Shown here: piece after piece, positions 44,172-53,679 of the stretch | Position numbering within the stretch: position 1 is the first letter of the stretch | How the letters are laid out: each line of letters begins with the position of its first letter | From: Streptomyces sp. SS1-1 | GTDB lineage: Bacteria; Actinomycetota; Actinomycetes; Streptomycetales; Streptomycetaceae | Assembly: GCF_008973465.1 (NCBI RefSeq) | Contig: NZ_WBXN01000004.1 | Span: 6,178,501-6,242,500, forward strand | Length of the DNA stretch: 64,000 nucleotides | Reading direction: 5' to 3' | Notes under the pieces: model-generated | The model's database searches: none | What the model was told of the DNA's origin: nothing | The model's input: the letters and a program-made list of their open reading frames with translations, nothing else | Made by a program: the position numbers and the translations under genes

Positions 44172-45521
44172 ATGAGAAGCACCGGGTTCCGCCGTACCTT
44201 TGCCGCGCTGAGCGTCTGTTCGCTCGCCCTCGCCGCGTCCGCCTGCGGTTCGGGCGACGACGACTCGGCGAGCGGCAAGACCCGCATCACGGTCAACTGC
44301 ATGCCGCCCAAGAGCGCCAAGGTCGACCGCCAGTTCTTCGAGCAGGACGTCGCCGACTTCGAGCGGCAGAACCCGGACATCGACGTCGTGCCCCATGACG
44401 CGTTCCCCTGCCAGGACCCGAAGACCTTCGACGCCAAGCTCGCCGGCGGGCAGATGGAGGACGTCTTCTACACGTACTTCACCGACGCCCGCCACGTCGT
44501 CGACATCAAGCAGGCGGCCGACATCACGCCGTACGTCAAGGAGCTCAAGAGCTACGGCACCATCCAGCAGCAACTGCGCGACATCTACACCGTCGACGGC
44601 AAGATCTACGGCGTCCCGCGCACCGGCTACTCGATGGGGCTGATCTACAACAAGGCGCTCTTCGCCAAGGCGGGCCTCGACCCCGACAAGCCCCCGGCCA
44701 CCTGGGACGAGGTCCGCACCGCCGCCAAGAAGATCGCCGGCCTCGGCGGCGGCACGGTCGGGTACGCCGACTACAGCGCCCAGAACCAGGGCGGCTGGCA
44801 CTTCACCGCCGAGCTGTACTCCCGGGGCGGCGACGTCGTCGCCCCCGACGGCAAGAAGGCCACCGTCGACTCGCCCGAGGGCCGCGCCGTCCTGCAGACC
44901 CTCCACGACATGCGCTGGAAGGACGACTCGATGGGCAGCAAGCAGCTGCTCGTCATCAACGACGTCCAGCAGATGATGGGTTCGGGCAAGCTCGGCATGT
45001 ACCTGGCCGCCCCCGACAACATCCCGATCCTCGTCAAGGAGAAGGGCGGGAACTACAAGGACCTCGCCCTCGCTCCCATGCCGGGCGGCAAGGGCACCCT
45101 GATCGGCGGCGACGGCTACATGTTCAACAAGAAGGCCAGTCCCGAGCAGATCCGCGCCGGCCTGAAGTGGCTCGACCACATGTTCCTCACCCCCGGAGAC
45201 GGCTTCCTCGGCGACTACGCCCGCGCCAAGAAGAACGACGCCCCCGTGGGCCTGCCCGAACCCCGCCTGTTCACCGGCGCCGCCGACGCCAAGGACCAGG
45301 AGGTGAAGAAGGCCAACGCCAACGTCCCGGTGGAGAACTACCAGCCGTTCCTCGACGGCAACCAGAGCCTCGACATGAAGATCGAGCCGCCGAGCGCCCA
45401 GCAGATCTACTCCGTCCTCGACGGTGTCGTCTCCGCCGTCCTCACCAAGGAGGACGCCGACATCGACCAGCTCCTGAAAGACGCGTCCGGCAAGATCGAC
45501 GGAATCCTGGACCGGGGCTGA
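44172..45521 (+). CDS. Sugar ABC transporter substrate-binding lipoprotein
   Basis: 449-residue CUT1 extracellular binding protein. Signal peptide with lipobox ALAASACG (lipid-modified Cys near residue 25). The mature part shows ADFERQNPDIDVVPHD, YGVPRTGYSMGLIYNKALFA, PATWDEVRTAAKKIAG and GSGKLGMYLAAPDNIPIL, the two-lobed sugar-binding fold. The first lobe has CMPPKSAKV and PCQDPKTFD, two Cys that could form a disulfide. The gene context suggests an alpha-glucoside substrate. It is followed after six bases by the first permease gene. Confidence 0.92.
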   Translation: MRSTGFRRTFAALSVCSLALAASACGSGDDDSASGKTRITVNCMPPKSAKVDRQFFEQDVADFERQNPDIDVVPHDAFPCQDPKTFDAKLAGGQMEDVFYTYFTDARHVVDIKQAADITPYVKELKSYGTIQQQLRDIYTVDGKIYGVPRTGYSMGLIYNKALFAKAGLDPDKPPATWDEVRTAAKKIAGLGGGTVGYADYSAQNQGGWHFTAELYSRGGDVVAPDGKKATVDSPEGRAVLQTLHDMRWKDDSMGSKQLLVINDVQQMMGSGKLGMYLAAPDNIPILVKEKGGNYKDLALAPMPGGKGTLIGGDGYMFNKKASPEQIRAGLKWLDHMFLTPGDGFLGDYARAKKNDAPVGLPEPRLFTGAADAKDQEVKKANANVPVENYQPFLDGNQSLDMKIEPPSAQQIYSVLDGVVSAVLTKEDADIDQLLKDASGKIDGILDRG

Positions 45522-45527
45522 CCCGTC

Positions 45528-46484
45528 ATGACCGACACGGCTCAGCGACGGACCGTCGCGAAGGTCGCGGTACACCCCGTGCAGGCGCCGCCCCCGGCAG
45601 GGGACCGGAGGCGGCGCCGCCTCGCCGACCAGGCCCGCGCCTACGGCTTCCTCGTCGGCGGACTCGTCTGCTTCGCCCTGTTCTCCTGGTACCCGGCGAT
45701 CCGCGCGGTCGTGATCGCCTTCCAGAAGTACACGCCGGGCGGCGAGCCCGAGTGGGTCGGCACCGCCAACTTCACCCGCGTCTTCCAGGACCCGGAGTTC
45801 GGCGCTGCCTGGCGCAACACGCTCACCTTCACGCTGCTCGCCCTGCTGATCGGCTTCGCGATCCCCTTCGTGCTCGCCCTGGTCCTCAACGAACTCCGGC
45901 ACGCCAAGGCGTTCTTCCGGGTCGTGGTGTACCTGCCGGTGATGATCCCGCCGGTGGTCAGCGCCCTGCTGTGGAAGTGGTTCTACGACCCCGGCACCGG
46001 ACTCGCCAACGAGGCGCTGCGCTTCCTGCACCTGCCGACCTCGAACTGGTCCAACGGCGCCGACACCGCGCTGGTCTCCCTCGTCATCGTCGCCACCTGG
46101 GCCAACATGGGCGGCACCGTGCTGATCTACCTCGCGGCGCTCCAGTCCATCCCCGGCGAGCTGTACGAGGCGGCCGAACTCGACGGCGCGAACCTGCTCC
46201 AGCGCGTCCGGCACGTCACGATCCCGCAGACCAGGTTCGTGATCCTGATGCTGATGCTCCTTCAGATCATCGCCACCATGCAGGTGTTCACCGAACCGTT
46301 CGTGATCACCGGCGGCGGCCCGGAGAACGCCACGGTCACCGTCCTCTACCTGATCTACAAGTACGCCTTCCTCTACAACGACTTCGGCGGAGCCTGCGCC
46401 CTGAGCGTGATGCTCCTCGTGCTCCTCGGCGCCTTCTCCGCCGCGTACCTGCGACTGACCCGCACGGAAGGGGAGAGCGCATGA
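45528..46484 (+). CDS. Sugar ABC transporter permease (MalF type)
   Basis: 318-residue CUT1 permease with a basic N-terminus and six predicted membrane segments (AYGFLVGGLVCFALFSWYPA first). The ATPase-docking EAA loop is ELYEAAELDGANLLQRVRHV. It works with the binding protein and the MalG-type permease; the stop overlaps the next start by ATGA. Confidence 0.93.
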   Translation: MTDTAQRRTVAKVAVHPVQAPPPAGDRRRRRLADQARAYGFLVGGLVCFALFSWYPAIRAVVIAFQKYTPGGEPEWVGTANFTRVFQDPEFGAAWRNTLTFTLLALLIGFAIPFVLALVLNELRHAKAFFRVVVYLPVMIPPVVSALLWKWFYDPGTGLANEALRFLHLPTSNWSNGADTALVSLVIVATWANMGGTVLIYLAALQSIPGELYEAAELDGANLLQRVRHVTIPQTRFVILMLMLLQIIATMQVFTEPFVITGGGPENATVTVLYLIYKYAFLYNDFGGACALSVMLLVLLGAFSAAYLRLTRTEGESA

Positions 46485-47341
46485 GCACCCGGACCCTCCT
46501 CTCGCCGGCCGCCCTGGCCCGGCCGCGCGGCAAGGCCGTCTACTGGACCGTGTTCACCGGCACCGTCCTGCTGTTCGTGATCGCGTTCCTCTTCCCCGTC
46601 TACTGGATGGTCACCGGCGCGATGAAGTCGGCGGACGAGGTCGCCAGGACCCCGCCCACCCTGGTCCCGGAACGCTGGCACGTCAGCGGCTACACCGACG
46701 CCTGGGACCTGATGCAGCTGCCCGAACACCTGTGGAACACCGTCGTCCAGGCCGCCGGCGCCTGGCTGTGCCAGCTGGTGTTCTGCACGGCCGCCGCCTA
46801 CGCCCTGTCCAAGCTGCGGCCCGCCTTCGGCAAGGTGATCCTGGGCGGCATCCTCGCCACCCTCATGGTCCCCGCCCAGGCACTGGTCGTGCCGAAGTAC
46901 CTGACCGTGGCCGACCTCGGGCTGCTCAACGACCCCGTGGCGATCTGGCTGCCGGCCGTCGCCAACGCCTTCAACCTCTACCTGCTCAAGCGGTTCTTCG
47001 ACCAGCTCCCGCGCGATGTGCTGGAGGCCGCCGAGATGGACGGCGCCGGCCGGCTGCGCACCCTGTGGTCGATCGTGCTGCCGATGTCCCGGCCGGTCCT
47101 CGGCGTGGTGTCGATCTTCGCCCTGGTCGCCGTCTGGCAGGACTTCCTCTGGCCGCTGATGGTGTTCTCCGACACCGACAAACAGCCCATCAGCGTCGCG
47201 CTCGTCCAGCTGTCGCAGAACATCCCGCTGACCGTGCTCATCGCCGCGATGGTCATCGCGAGCATCCCCATGGTCGCGATGTTCCTCGCCTTCCAGCGGC
47301 ACATCATCGCGGGCATCGGCGCGGGCAGCACCAAGGGCTGA
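46481..47341 (+). CDS. Sugar ABC transporter permease (MalG type)
   Basis: 286-residue CUT1 permease. The first membrane segment is VFTGTVLLFVIAFLFPVYWM and the EAA loop is DVLEAAEMDGAGRLRTLWSI. ATG 46481 overlaps the preceding stop, which decides the start. No ATPase gene follows, so the importer probably relies on a shared MsiK-type ATPase. The alpha-glucosidase gene begins 54 bases later. Confidence 0.93.
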   Translation: MSTRTLLSPAALARPRGKAVYWTVFTGTVLLFVIAFLFPVYWMVTGAMKSADEVARTPPTLVPERWHVSGYTDAWDLMQLPEHLWNTVVQAAGAWLCQLVFCTAAAYALSKLRPAFGKVILGGILATLMVPAQALVVPKYLTVADLGLLNDPVAIWLPAVANAFNLYLLKRFFDQLPRDVLEAAEMDGAGRLRTLWSIVLPMSRPVLGVVSIFALVAVWQDFLWPLMVFSDTDKQPISVALVQLSQNIPLTVLIAAMVIASIPMVAMFLAFQRHIIAGIGAGSTKG

Positions 47342-47395
47342 TGTCCCCGGAACGCCTCCGGACGCCCTCCCCCTCCCGACAGAAAGGGCCACACC

Positions 47396-48997
47396 GTGGC
47401 ACAGTCCCGTCCTGCCGCCGCACCGTGGTGGCGCTCCGCCGTCATCTACCAGGTCTACGTCCGCAGCTTCGCGGACGGCGACGGCGACGGCACCGGCGAC
47501 CTCGCGGGCGTCCGCGCCCGGCTGCCGTACCTCGCCGAACTCGGCGTGGACGCCCTGTGGTTCACCCCCTGGTACGTCTCCCCGCTGAAGGACGGCGGCT
47601 ACGACGTCGCCGACTACCGGGCGATCGACCCGGCCTTCGGCACCCTCGCCGAGGCGGAGAAGCTGATCGCGGAAGCCGGTGAGCTGGGCATCCGCACGAT
47701 CGTCGACATCGTGCCCAACCACGTCTCCGACCAGCACCCCTGGTTCCGCGCCGCCCGCGAGGCCGGACCCGGCAGCCCCGAGCGCGAACTGTTCCACTTC
47801 CGGCCCGGACGCGGCCCCGACGGCTCCCTCCCGCCCAACGACTGGCCGTCGGAGTTCGTCGGCTCCACCGACCCCGTCTGGACGAGGCTGCCCGACGGCG
47901 AGTGGTACCTGCACCTGTTCACCCCCGAACAGCCCGACCTCAACTGGGCCCACCCGGCCGTCCGCCAGGAACACGAGGACATCCTGCGCTTCTGGTTCGA
48001 ACGGGGCGTCGCCGGCGTCCGCATCGACTCCGCCGCCCTGCTCGCCAAGGACCCGGAGCTGCCCGACCTCGCCTCCGCCCCCGACCCGCACCCCTACGTC
48101 GACCGCGACGAACTCCACGACGTCTACCGCTCCTGGCGGGCCGTCGCCGACGAGTACGACGGCGTCTTCGTCGGCGAGGTCTGGCTGCCCGACCCCGAGC
48201 GGTTCGCCCGCTATCTGCGCCCCGACGAACTGCACACCGCCTTCAACTTCTCGTTCCTGTCCTGCCCGTGGGACGCGGAGCGGCTGCGGACGTCGATCGA
48301 CACCACCCTCGCCGAGCACGCCCCCGTAGGCGCCCCCGCCACCTGGGTGCTGTGCAACCACGACGTCACGCGCACGGTCACCCGGTACGGCCGCGCCGAC
48401 ACCGGCTTCGACTTCGCCACCAAGGCGTTCGGCACCCCCACCGACCTCGCCCTCGGTACCCGCCGCGCCCGCGCCGCCGCGCTGCTCTCCCTGGCGCTGC
48501 CCGGCTCCGTCTACCTCTACCAGGGCGAGGAACTGGGCCTGCCCGAGGCGGACATCCCGCTCGACCGCATCGAGGACCCCATGCACGCCCGCTCCGGCGG
48601 CACCGACCCGGGCCGCGACGGCTGCCGGGTGCCGCTGCCCTGGGCGGCCGGGGAGCCGTACGCCGGCTTCGGCGCCCGGGTGGAGCCCTGGCTGCCGCAG
48701 CCCGAGGGGTGGGCCGCGTACGCCGCCGACCGGCAGGCCGCCGACCCCGGCTCCCTGCTCACCCTGTACCGCCGGGCCATCGCGCTGCGACCGGAGTTCG
48801 GCGAAGGGCCGTTGACCTGGGTGCCGTCGCCCGACGGTGTGCTCGCCTTCACCCGGGCCCCCGGCACCCTCTGCGTGGTCAACCTGTCCGGCACGCCCGC
48901 CGACCTGCCCCCGCACACCGAACTCCTGCTCGGCAGCGGGCCGCTGGACCCCGACGGCCGGCTGCCCCAGGACACCGCGGTCTGGCTGCGCACCTGA
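47396..48997 (+). CDS. GH13 alpha-glucosidase (oligo-alpha-glucosidase)
   Basis: 533-residue intracellular family 13 glycosidase. The four conserved regions are seen: DIVPNHVSDQHPW, GVAGVRIDSAALL with nucleophile Asp211, FVGEVWLPDP with acid/base Glu261 and VLCNHDVTRTV with Asp323. The N-terminal WWRSAVIYQVYVRSFADGDG is typical of oligo-1,6-glucosidase/alpha-glucosidase members. It would split the alpha-glucoside brought in by the importer encoded just upstream. It starts with GTG at 47396 after AGAAAGGG at some distance. No signal peptide. Confidence 0.94.
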   Translation: MAQSRPAAAPWWRSAVIYQVYVRSFADGDGDGTGDLAGVRARLPYLAELGVDALWFTPWYVSPLKDGGYDVADYRAIDPAFGTLAEAEKLIAEAGELGIRTIVDIVPNHVSDQHPWFRAAREAGPGSPERELFHFRPGRGPDGSLPPNDWPSEFVGSTDPVWTRLPDGEWYLHLFTPEQPDLNWAHPAVRQEHEDILRFWFERGVAGVRIDSAALLAKDPELPDLASAPDPHPYVDRDELHDVYRSWRAVADEYDGVFVGEVWLPDPERFARYLRPDELHTAFNFSFLSCPWDAERLRTSIDTTLAEHAPVGAPATWVLCNHDVTRTVTRYGRADTGFDFATKAFGTPTDLALGTRRARAAALLSLALPGSVYLYQGEELGLPEADIPLDRIEDPMHARSGGTDPGRDGCRVPLPWAAGEPYAGFGARVEPWLPQPEGWAAYAADRQAADPGSLLTLYRRAIALRPEFGEGPLTWVPSPDGVLAFTRAPGTLCVVNLSGTPADLPPHTELLLGSGPLDPDGRLPQDTAVWLRT

Positions 48998-49057
48998 GAC
49001 CGCCCCTCGCTCTCCCGCCATCCCCACGAAGGGATCAGCCCAAGCACCCCACCGAAG

Positions 49058-49195
49058 GGTGACAGCGACCCATACGGGTGCCGCGGGCGTCGGCCGGGTC
49101 GGGCACCTTCACCGTCACCGTCCTGGGCAGCACCGCCGGCACCACCCAGCAGCATCCCCGGCTGTCGGTGAGCGCCAACACCGGCCCGCAGAAGA
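49058..49195 (+). other. Non-coding gap with possible decayed HYR-type domain end
   Basis: About 200 bases separate the alpha-glucosidase stop from the convergent ATPase stop. Translated with one frameshift, the stretch reads VTATHTGAAGVG then SGTFTVTVLGS, resembling the end of an extracellular HYR/Ig-like repeat. There is no open frame long enough to be a gene. It may be a remnant of a lost secreted protein gene; the match is short and could be chance. Confidence 0.2.
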
Positions 49196-49200
49196 CTAGT

Positions 49201-50025
49201 TCAGCGAGGTGGAGGCGTACTCGACTTCGTGAGGGCGTCCGGGGCCTTCGGCACGTCCCCGCGCTTCGCCGCCTGGATCTGCTCGTACACACGGGTGCGC
49301 AGGGCGGCGAAGCGCGGGTCGACGCGGGTGCGCAACTGGTCGCGTCCGGCGGGCAGATCGACCGTGAGCTGCTCCCGGACGACCGTCGGGGACGCGGACA
49401 GCACGATCACCCGTTCCCCGAGATAGACGGCCTCGTCGATGTCATGGGTGACGAAGAGGATCGTGATGCCGCGTTCCCCCCACAACCCCCGCACCAGGTC
49501 CTCCAGATCGGCCCTGGTCTGCGCGTCCACGGCGGCGAACGGCTCGTCCATCAGCAGCACCCGCGGCTCGTACGCCAGCGCCCGGGCGATCGCGACCCGC
49601 TGCTGCATCCCGCCCGACAACTGCCACGGATAGGCGCCGGCCGCGTCCGCGAGACCCACCGACTCCAGGGCGTCCCGCACCAGCGCCCGGCGCCGGGCCC
49701 TGCCCAGGTCCTTCTTCTGCCGCAACGGCAGTTCGACGTTCTCGCCGACCCGCATCCACGGGAACAGGCTGCGGCCGTACTCCTGGAAGACGAACGCCAT
49801 CGCGGGCGGCGGCCCGTCGACCCGCCGCCCCTCCAGCAGCACCTCGCCGCCGGTCGGCGCGAGCAGCCCGGCCACGCACTTCAGCAGGGTGGTCTTGCCG
49901 CAGCCCGACGGGCCGACGAGGCAGACCAGTTCGCCCGGGTCGACGGTGAAGGTCAGGTCGCGGACCGCCTCCACCCGCCGTCCCGAGGCCTCGTAGACCT
50001 TCCGCAGACCCCGTACGTCCAGCAT
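49201..50025 (-). CDS. ABC transporter ATPase (SsuB/TauB type)
   Basis: 274-residue ATP-binding subunit of a nitrate/sulfonate/taurine-class importer. Walker A is GPSGCGKTT (residues about 39-47), the Q-loop is FVFQEYGRSLFPW, the signature is LSGGMQQRVAIARAL, Walker B is VLLMDEPFAAVD and the H-loop is FVTHDIDEAVYL. It energises the two permeases encoded just upstream. The ATG at 50025 has a GAAAGGGCG site. It is the last gene of the Rieske/transport group on the minus strand. Confidence 0.93.
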   Translation of the reverse strand: MLDVRGLRKVYEASGRRVEAVRDLTFTVDPGELVCLVGPSGCGKTTLLKCVAGLLAPTGGEVLLEGRRVDGPPPAMAFVFQEYGRSLFPWMRVGENVELPLRQKKDLGRARRRALVRDALESVGLADAAGAYPWQLSGGMQQRVAIARALAYEPRVLLMDEPFAAVDAQTRADLEDLVRGLWGERGITILFVTHDIDEAVYLGERVIVLSASPTVVREQLTVDLPAGRDQLRTRVDPRFAALRTRVYEQIQAAKRGDVPKAPDALTKSSTPPPR

Positions 50026-50045
50026 GGAACGCCCTTTCTGCAAGT

Positions 50046-50825
50046 TCACGGCGACCGCCGGGCCGAGGCGCGCAGACCGTGGTACCAGCCGAGCACCCGC
50101 CGCTCGACCAGCCGGAAGACAAGCGACAGCACGACGCCCAGCGTCCCGAGGAGGAGGATGCCGGTCCACATGTCGGGGATCGCGAACCCCCGCTGGAACT
50201 GCACGATGGTGAAGCCGAGCCCGTTGCTGGCGGCGAACATCTCGCTGATCACCATGAGGATGATGCCGATGGACAGGGCCTGGCGCAGTCCCGCGAAGAT
50301 CTGCGGGCCCGCCGAGGGCAGCACCAGGCTCCGCAGCCGGGCCGCCCCCGAGATCCCGTAGGACCGGGCCGTCTCCGCCATCACCGGGTCCACCGCGCGG
50401 ACGCCCTCCACGGTGTTCAGCAGCACGGGCCAGACGCAGCCGCTCGCGATCACCGCGACCTTCATCGTGTCGCCGATCCCCGCGAACAGCATGATGACCG
50501 GCACCAGAACGGGCGGCGGTATCGCGCGCAGGAACTCCAGGACCGGTTCGCACACCGCCCGCACCCGCCGGTGGGAGCCGATGAGCGTGCCGAGCGCCAC
50601 CCCGGCGACGGCCGCCAGCGCGTAACCGGCCGCCAGCCGCCACACGCTCGGCAGGACGTCGCCGCGCAGCCGGTCCGCCGTCCACACGTCCGGGAACGCC
50701 GTGAGGATCGTCCGCAGCGGCGGCCAGTACACGTCCGTGCTGCCGGCCGACGCCACCCACCAGACGGTGACCAGCACGGCGGGCAGCGCGCACGCCAGGA
50801 CCAGCCGCAGCAGCACCCGTCTCAC
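50046..50825 (-). CDS. ABC transporter permease (SsuC/TauC type), first
   Basis: 259-residue inner-membrane permease. Hydrophobic segments include LRLVLACALPAVLVTVWWVA and RLAAGYALAAVAGVALGTLI; the EAA-type loop is VMAETARSYGISGAARLRSL. The GTG start at 50825 overlaps the stop of the second permease gene by GTGA. Two permease genes in tandem imply a heterodimeric channel, which is less common than a homodimer in this class. Confidence 0.9.
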   Translation of the reverse strand: MRRVLLRLVLACALPAVLVTVWWVASAGSTDVYWPPLRTILTAFPDVWTADRLRGDVLPSVWRLAAGYALAAVAGVALGTLIGSHRRVRAVCEPVLEFLRAIPPPVLVPVIMLFAGIGDTMKVAVIASGCVWPVLLNTVEGVRAVDPVMAETARSYGISGAARLRSLVLPSAGPQIFAGLRQALSIGIILMVISEMFAASNGLGFTIVQFQRGFAIPDMWTGILLLGTLGVVLSLVFRLVERRVLGWYHGLRASARRSP

Positions 50826-51595
50826 ACCGTCACCTCTCCGCGCACCGACTGGTGCCAGGCCAGCGCCCGGCGCTCCACCGCACGCGCCCCCACGTTGATG
50901 ACGAGCCCCAGCAGGCCCGTCACCACGATCAGCGCGTACATCTCGGGCACCGCCTGCGAGGTCTGCGCCACGCCGATGCGCTGCCCGAGCCCCGGCGCCC
51001 CGATGACGAGTTCGGCGGTGACGGCGAGGATCAGCGCGACGGCCGCCGCGAGCCGCACGCCCGTCATCACATAGGGCAGCGCGGTCGGCCACAGCACGTA
51101 CCGGATGCGCGCCCAGGGGCCCAGACCGTACGACCGCGCCGTCTCCTCGGCGACCGGGTCGACGTCCTGGACGCCGTACAGGACCTGGATGAGCACCTGC
51201 CAGAAGGACGCGTAGACGACGAGCAGGAGTACCGAGCGCAGTTCGGAGCCGTAGAGCAGCACCGCGAGCGGGATGAGGGCGACGGAGGGGATGGGCCGCA
51301 GGAACTCGACGGTGGAGGCGGTGGCCTGCCGCAGATACGGCACGACCGACAGGACGACGCCGAGCACGATCCCCGCGCCGGACGCGAGCGCGAGGCCCAG
51401 CGCCCAGCCGGTGAGCGTGTCGCCGAGCGCGGTCCAGAACGCGGGGTCGGCGGCCTCGTCCCCGAGCGCGACGGCGATCCGGCCGGCCGGCGGCAGATAG
51501 TCGTCGTCCACCAGGCCGAGTCGCGGCACCGCCTCGGCGAGGGCCAGGAAGCCGGCGAGCCCCGCCACGCCGAGCGCGGCGTTCGTGCCCCTCAC
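50822..51595 (-). CDS. ABC transporter permease (SsuC/TauC type), second
   Basis: 257-residue permease, a paralogue of the one encoded downstream. Segments include AGLAGFLALAEAVPRLGL and LVVYASFWQVLIQVLYGV; the docking loop is PVAEETARSYGLGPWARIRY. It starts with GTG 13 bases after the binding-protein stop. It probably pairs with the other permease. Confidence 0.9.
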   Translation of the reverse strand: MRGTNAALGVAGLAGFLALAEAVPRLGLVDDDYLPPAGRIAVALGDEAADPAFWTALGDTLTGWALGLALASGAGIVLGVVLSVVPYLRQATASTVEFLRPIPSVALIPLAVLLYGSELRSVLLLVVYASFWQVLIQVLYGVQDVDPVAEETARSYGLGPWARIRYVLWPTALPYVMTGVRLAAAVALILAVTAELVIGAPGLGQRIGVAQTSQAVPEMYALIVVTGLLGLVINVGARAVERRALAWHQSVRGEVTV

Positions 51596-51608
51596 CGGTC
51601 CGCGTCCC

Positions 51609-52577
51609 TCACGGCAGCAGCTCGTCGAGGTCCGGCGGGTTCTTGAACAGGCCGTCCGACTGGCCGAGTTTCATCAGGGCCATGATGGAGGACCGGTTCG
51701 CCTCGGCCGGCCACTTCGGCAGGGTGACCTTGGCCAGCACGTCCGCCGGGATCTTCGTGTACGTCGTGATGATCTCGCGTGCCTCGTCCGGGTGGGCGTC
51801 GGCATAGGCCAGGGACTGCGCGGTCGCCTTCTGGAACTTCTTCACGATCTCGGGGTTGCGGTCCGCGTACCGCGCCGACGTGAAGTACAGGGCCACGGTG
51901 AGGTCGGGCGCCACGTCGACCAGCGGGGAGGCGATCTCGACGCCGTCCTGGTTCCTGATCGTGGCCGTCGCCGGCTCCACCACCATGGCGGCGTCGATCT
52001 GGCCCTTGTCCAGGGCGGCCGGCATCTGGTCGAAGGGCAGCTCGACGAACTCCACCTCGTCGGGGTCGCCGCCCGCGTCACGCACCGAGGCGCGCACGGC
52101 CGTCTCGTTGATGTTCTTCAGCGTGTTGATGGCGACCTTCCTGCCCTCCAGCTCCTTCGGGGACGTCAGCGGGCTGCCCTTCTTGACCATCAGGGCGCCG
52201 AAGTCCTCGCCCTCCTTGCCGGTGGAGGCGATGCCGTTGGCGACGGCCCGCACGGGAACACCGTTGGACTGCGCGACCATCAGGGACGTCACGTTGCTGA
52301 ACCCGAACTGGAACTGACCGCTCGCCACCCCCGGCACGATCGCCGCGCCGCCCTGGGCCGTGGTGAACTCCAGCTCCAGCCCCTGCTTCTCGAAGAAGCC
52401 CTTCTTCTGACCGAGGTACAGCGGGGCGACATCGACGATGGGGATGAGTCCGACCTTCACGGTGGTGACCCCGCCGGACGATCCGCCGCCCTTCGACGGT
52501 TCGTCGCCGGACGAGCCACAGGCCGTCGCGACGAGCAGCAGGGCGCCGGCGGTGAGACCGGCGGACAGACGACGCAT
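51609..52577 (-). CDS. ABC transporter substrate-binding lipoprotein (NMT1/SsuA-like)
   Basis: 322-residue lipoprotein with lipobox VATACG (Cys near residue 20). The mature part has the NitT/TauT/NMT1-like fold: VKVGLIPIVDVAPLYLGQKK, GLELEFTTAQGGAAIVPGVA and QIDAAMVVEPATATIRNQDG. This family binds sulfonates, nitrate, pyrimidine precursors, and in aromatic operons phthalate or other carboxylates. The linkage to a Rieske oxygenase favours an aromatic acid. The gene is separated from the reductase gene upstream by 163 bases, so it may have its own promoter as well. Confidence 0.9.
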   Translation of the reverse strand: MRRLSAGLTAGALLLVATACGSSGDEPSKGGGSSGGVTTVKVGLIPIVDVAPLYLGQKKGFFEKQGLELEFTTAQGGAAIVPGVASGQFQFGFSNVTSLMVAQSNGVPVRAVANGIASTGKEGEDFGALMVKKGSPLTSPKELEGRKVAINTLKNINETAVRASVRDAGGDPDEVEFVELPFDQMPAALDKGQIDAAMVVEPATATIRNQDGVEIASPLVDVAPDLTVALYFTSARYADRNPEIVKKFQKATAQSLAYADAHPDEAREIITTYTKIPADVLAKVTLPKWPAEANRSSIMALMKLGQSDGLFKNPPDLDELLP

Positions 52578-52594
52578 GGCTCCTCCTGTGCAGA

Positions 52595-52610
52595 CAACGG
52601 TGCAACGGTG
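52595..52610. promoter_or_regulatory. Tandem 8-bp direct repeat before binding-protein gene
   Basis: CAACGGTG repeated twice without spacing (52595-52602, 52603-52610), 18 bases upstream of the ATG at 52577, in the leader of the transport genes. It could be a regulator half-site pair or lie within the 5' leader; nothing assigns it to a regulator. Confidence 0.25.
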
Positions 52611-52740
52611 TTCCGACAGGTTGTGCGCACCGCGCACAGTAGTGCCCGACCTCGCCCAGCGGGAAGGTAGAAGATTCCACCATCGCGACGGCGTCCAGGT
52701 CAGCGGCCGGAATCCGAACACCCTTGTTTCGCAGGCGAGT

Positions 52741-53679
52741 TCACAGATCGAGGAGCAGCCGCCGGCCCCGGCACCGGGACACACAGATCATCATCGTCTC
52801 GCCGCTCGCCTGTTCCTCGGAGGTCAGCACCGAGTCCCGGTGGTCGGGTGTGCCGTCGAGGACGTCGGTCTCGCAGGTGCCGCAGGTGCCCTCGGTGCAG
52901 GAGTACAGCACCTCGACCCCCGCGGCCCGCACGGCGTCCAGCACGGAGACGCCGGGCCCGACCGTGACGGTCAGCCCGCTGCGGGCCAGCTCGACATCGA
53001 ACTCCCCATCGACCGTGGCTGGTTGCTCCTTCGGCTCGAAACGCTCGACGCGCAGGGCGCCCGGCGGGCAACGCTCCTCGACGGCGTCCAGCAGGGGACC
53101 GGGACCGCAGCAGTAGACGAGCGTGCCCTCGGGGAGCCCGTCGAGCACCGGGCCGAGGTCGAGCAGCCCGCACGTGTCCTCCGGCGCCAGGGTGACCCGT
53201 CCGCCGTACGCGGCCAACTCCGCCGTGAACGCCATGGAACGGCGTGTGCGTCCGCCGTACAGCAGGCTCCACTCGGCGCCCGCCGCCTCGGCCGCGGCCA
53301 GCATGGGCAGGATCGGGGTGATGCCGATGCCGCCCGCGACGAACCGGTAGGCGCGGGCGGGTTCCAGCCGGAAGTGGTTGCGCGGGCCGCGTACGCGCAC
53401 CCTCTCGCCGTTTCCCAGCCGCTCGTGCACATGGGCGGACCCGCCGTGCCCGGCGGGCTCCCGCAGGACGGCGATCCGCCACCGTGTCCGGTCCGCCGGG
53501 TCGCCGCACAGCGAGTACTGCCGCTCGAGCCCCGGCCCGAGCAGCAGATCGACGTGGGCGCCGGGCTCCCAGGCGGGCAGCGCCTCGCCCCGCGGGTGGC
53601 GCAGGAGGAGGACGAGCACGCCGTCGGCCGCGAACTCCGCCCGGTCGACGACGAGTTCGGTCTCGTACGTCTCCGTCAC
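52741..53679 (-). CDS. VanB/PDR-type ferredoxin reductase component
   Basis: 312-residue reductase of the phthalate dioxygenase reductase class, passing electrons from NAD(P)H through FMN to a plant-type [2Fe-2S] cluster and on to the Rieske oxygenase. The flavin site is GLERQYSLCGDPADRTRW (R-x-Y-S), the NAD-binding part is FVAGGIGITPILPMLAAAEA and CCGPGPLLDAV, and the cluster ligands are in VLYSCTEGTCGTCETDVLDG with a final Cys near the C-terminus (MICVSRC). The GTG start at 53679 overlaps the preceding stop by GTGA. Confidence 0.93.
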   Translation of the reverse strand: MTETYETELVVDRAEFAADGVLVLLLRHPRGEALPAWEPGAHVDLLLGPGLERQYSLCGDPADRTRWRIAVLREPAGHGGSAHVHERLGNGERVRVRGPRNHFRLEPARAYRFVAGGIGITPILPMLAAAEAAGAEWSLLYGGRTRRSMAFTAELAAYGGRVTLAPEDTCGLLDLGPVLDGLPEGTLVYCCGPGPLLDAVEERCPPGALRVERFEPKEQPATVDGEFDVELARSGLTVTVGPGVSVLDAVRAAGVEVLYSCTEGTCGTCETDVLDGTPDHRDSVLTSEEQASGETMMICVSRCRGRRLLLDL

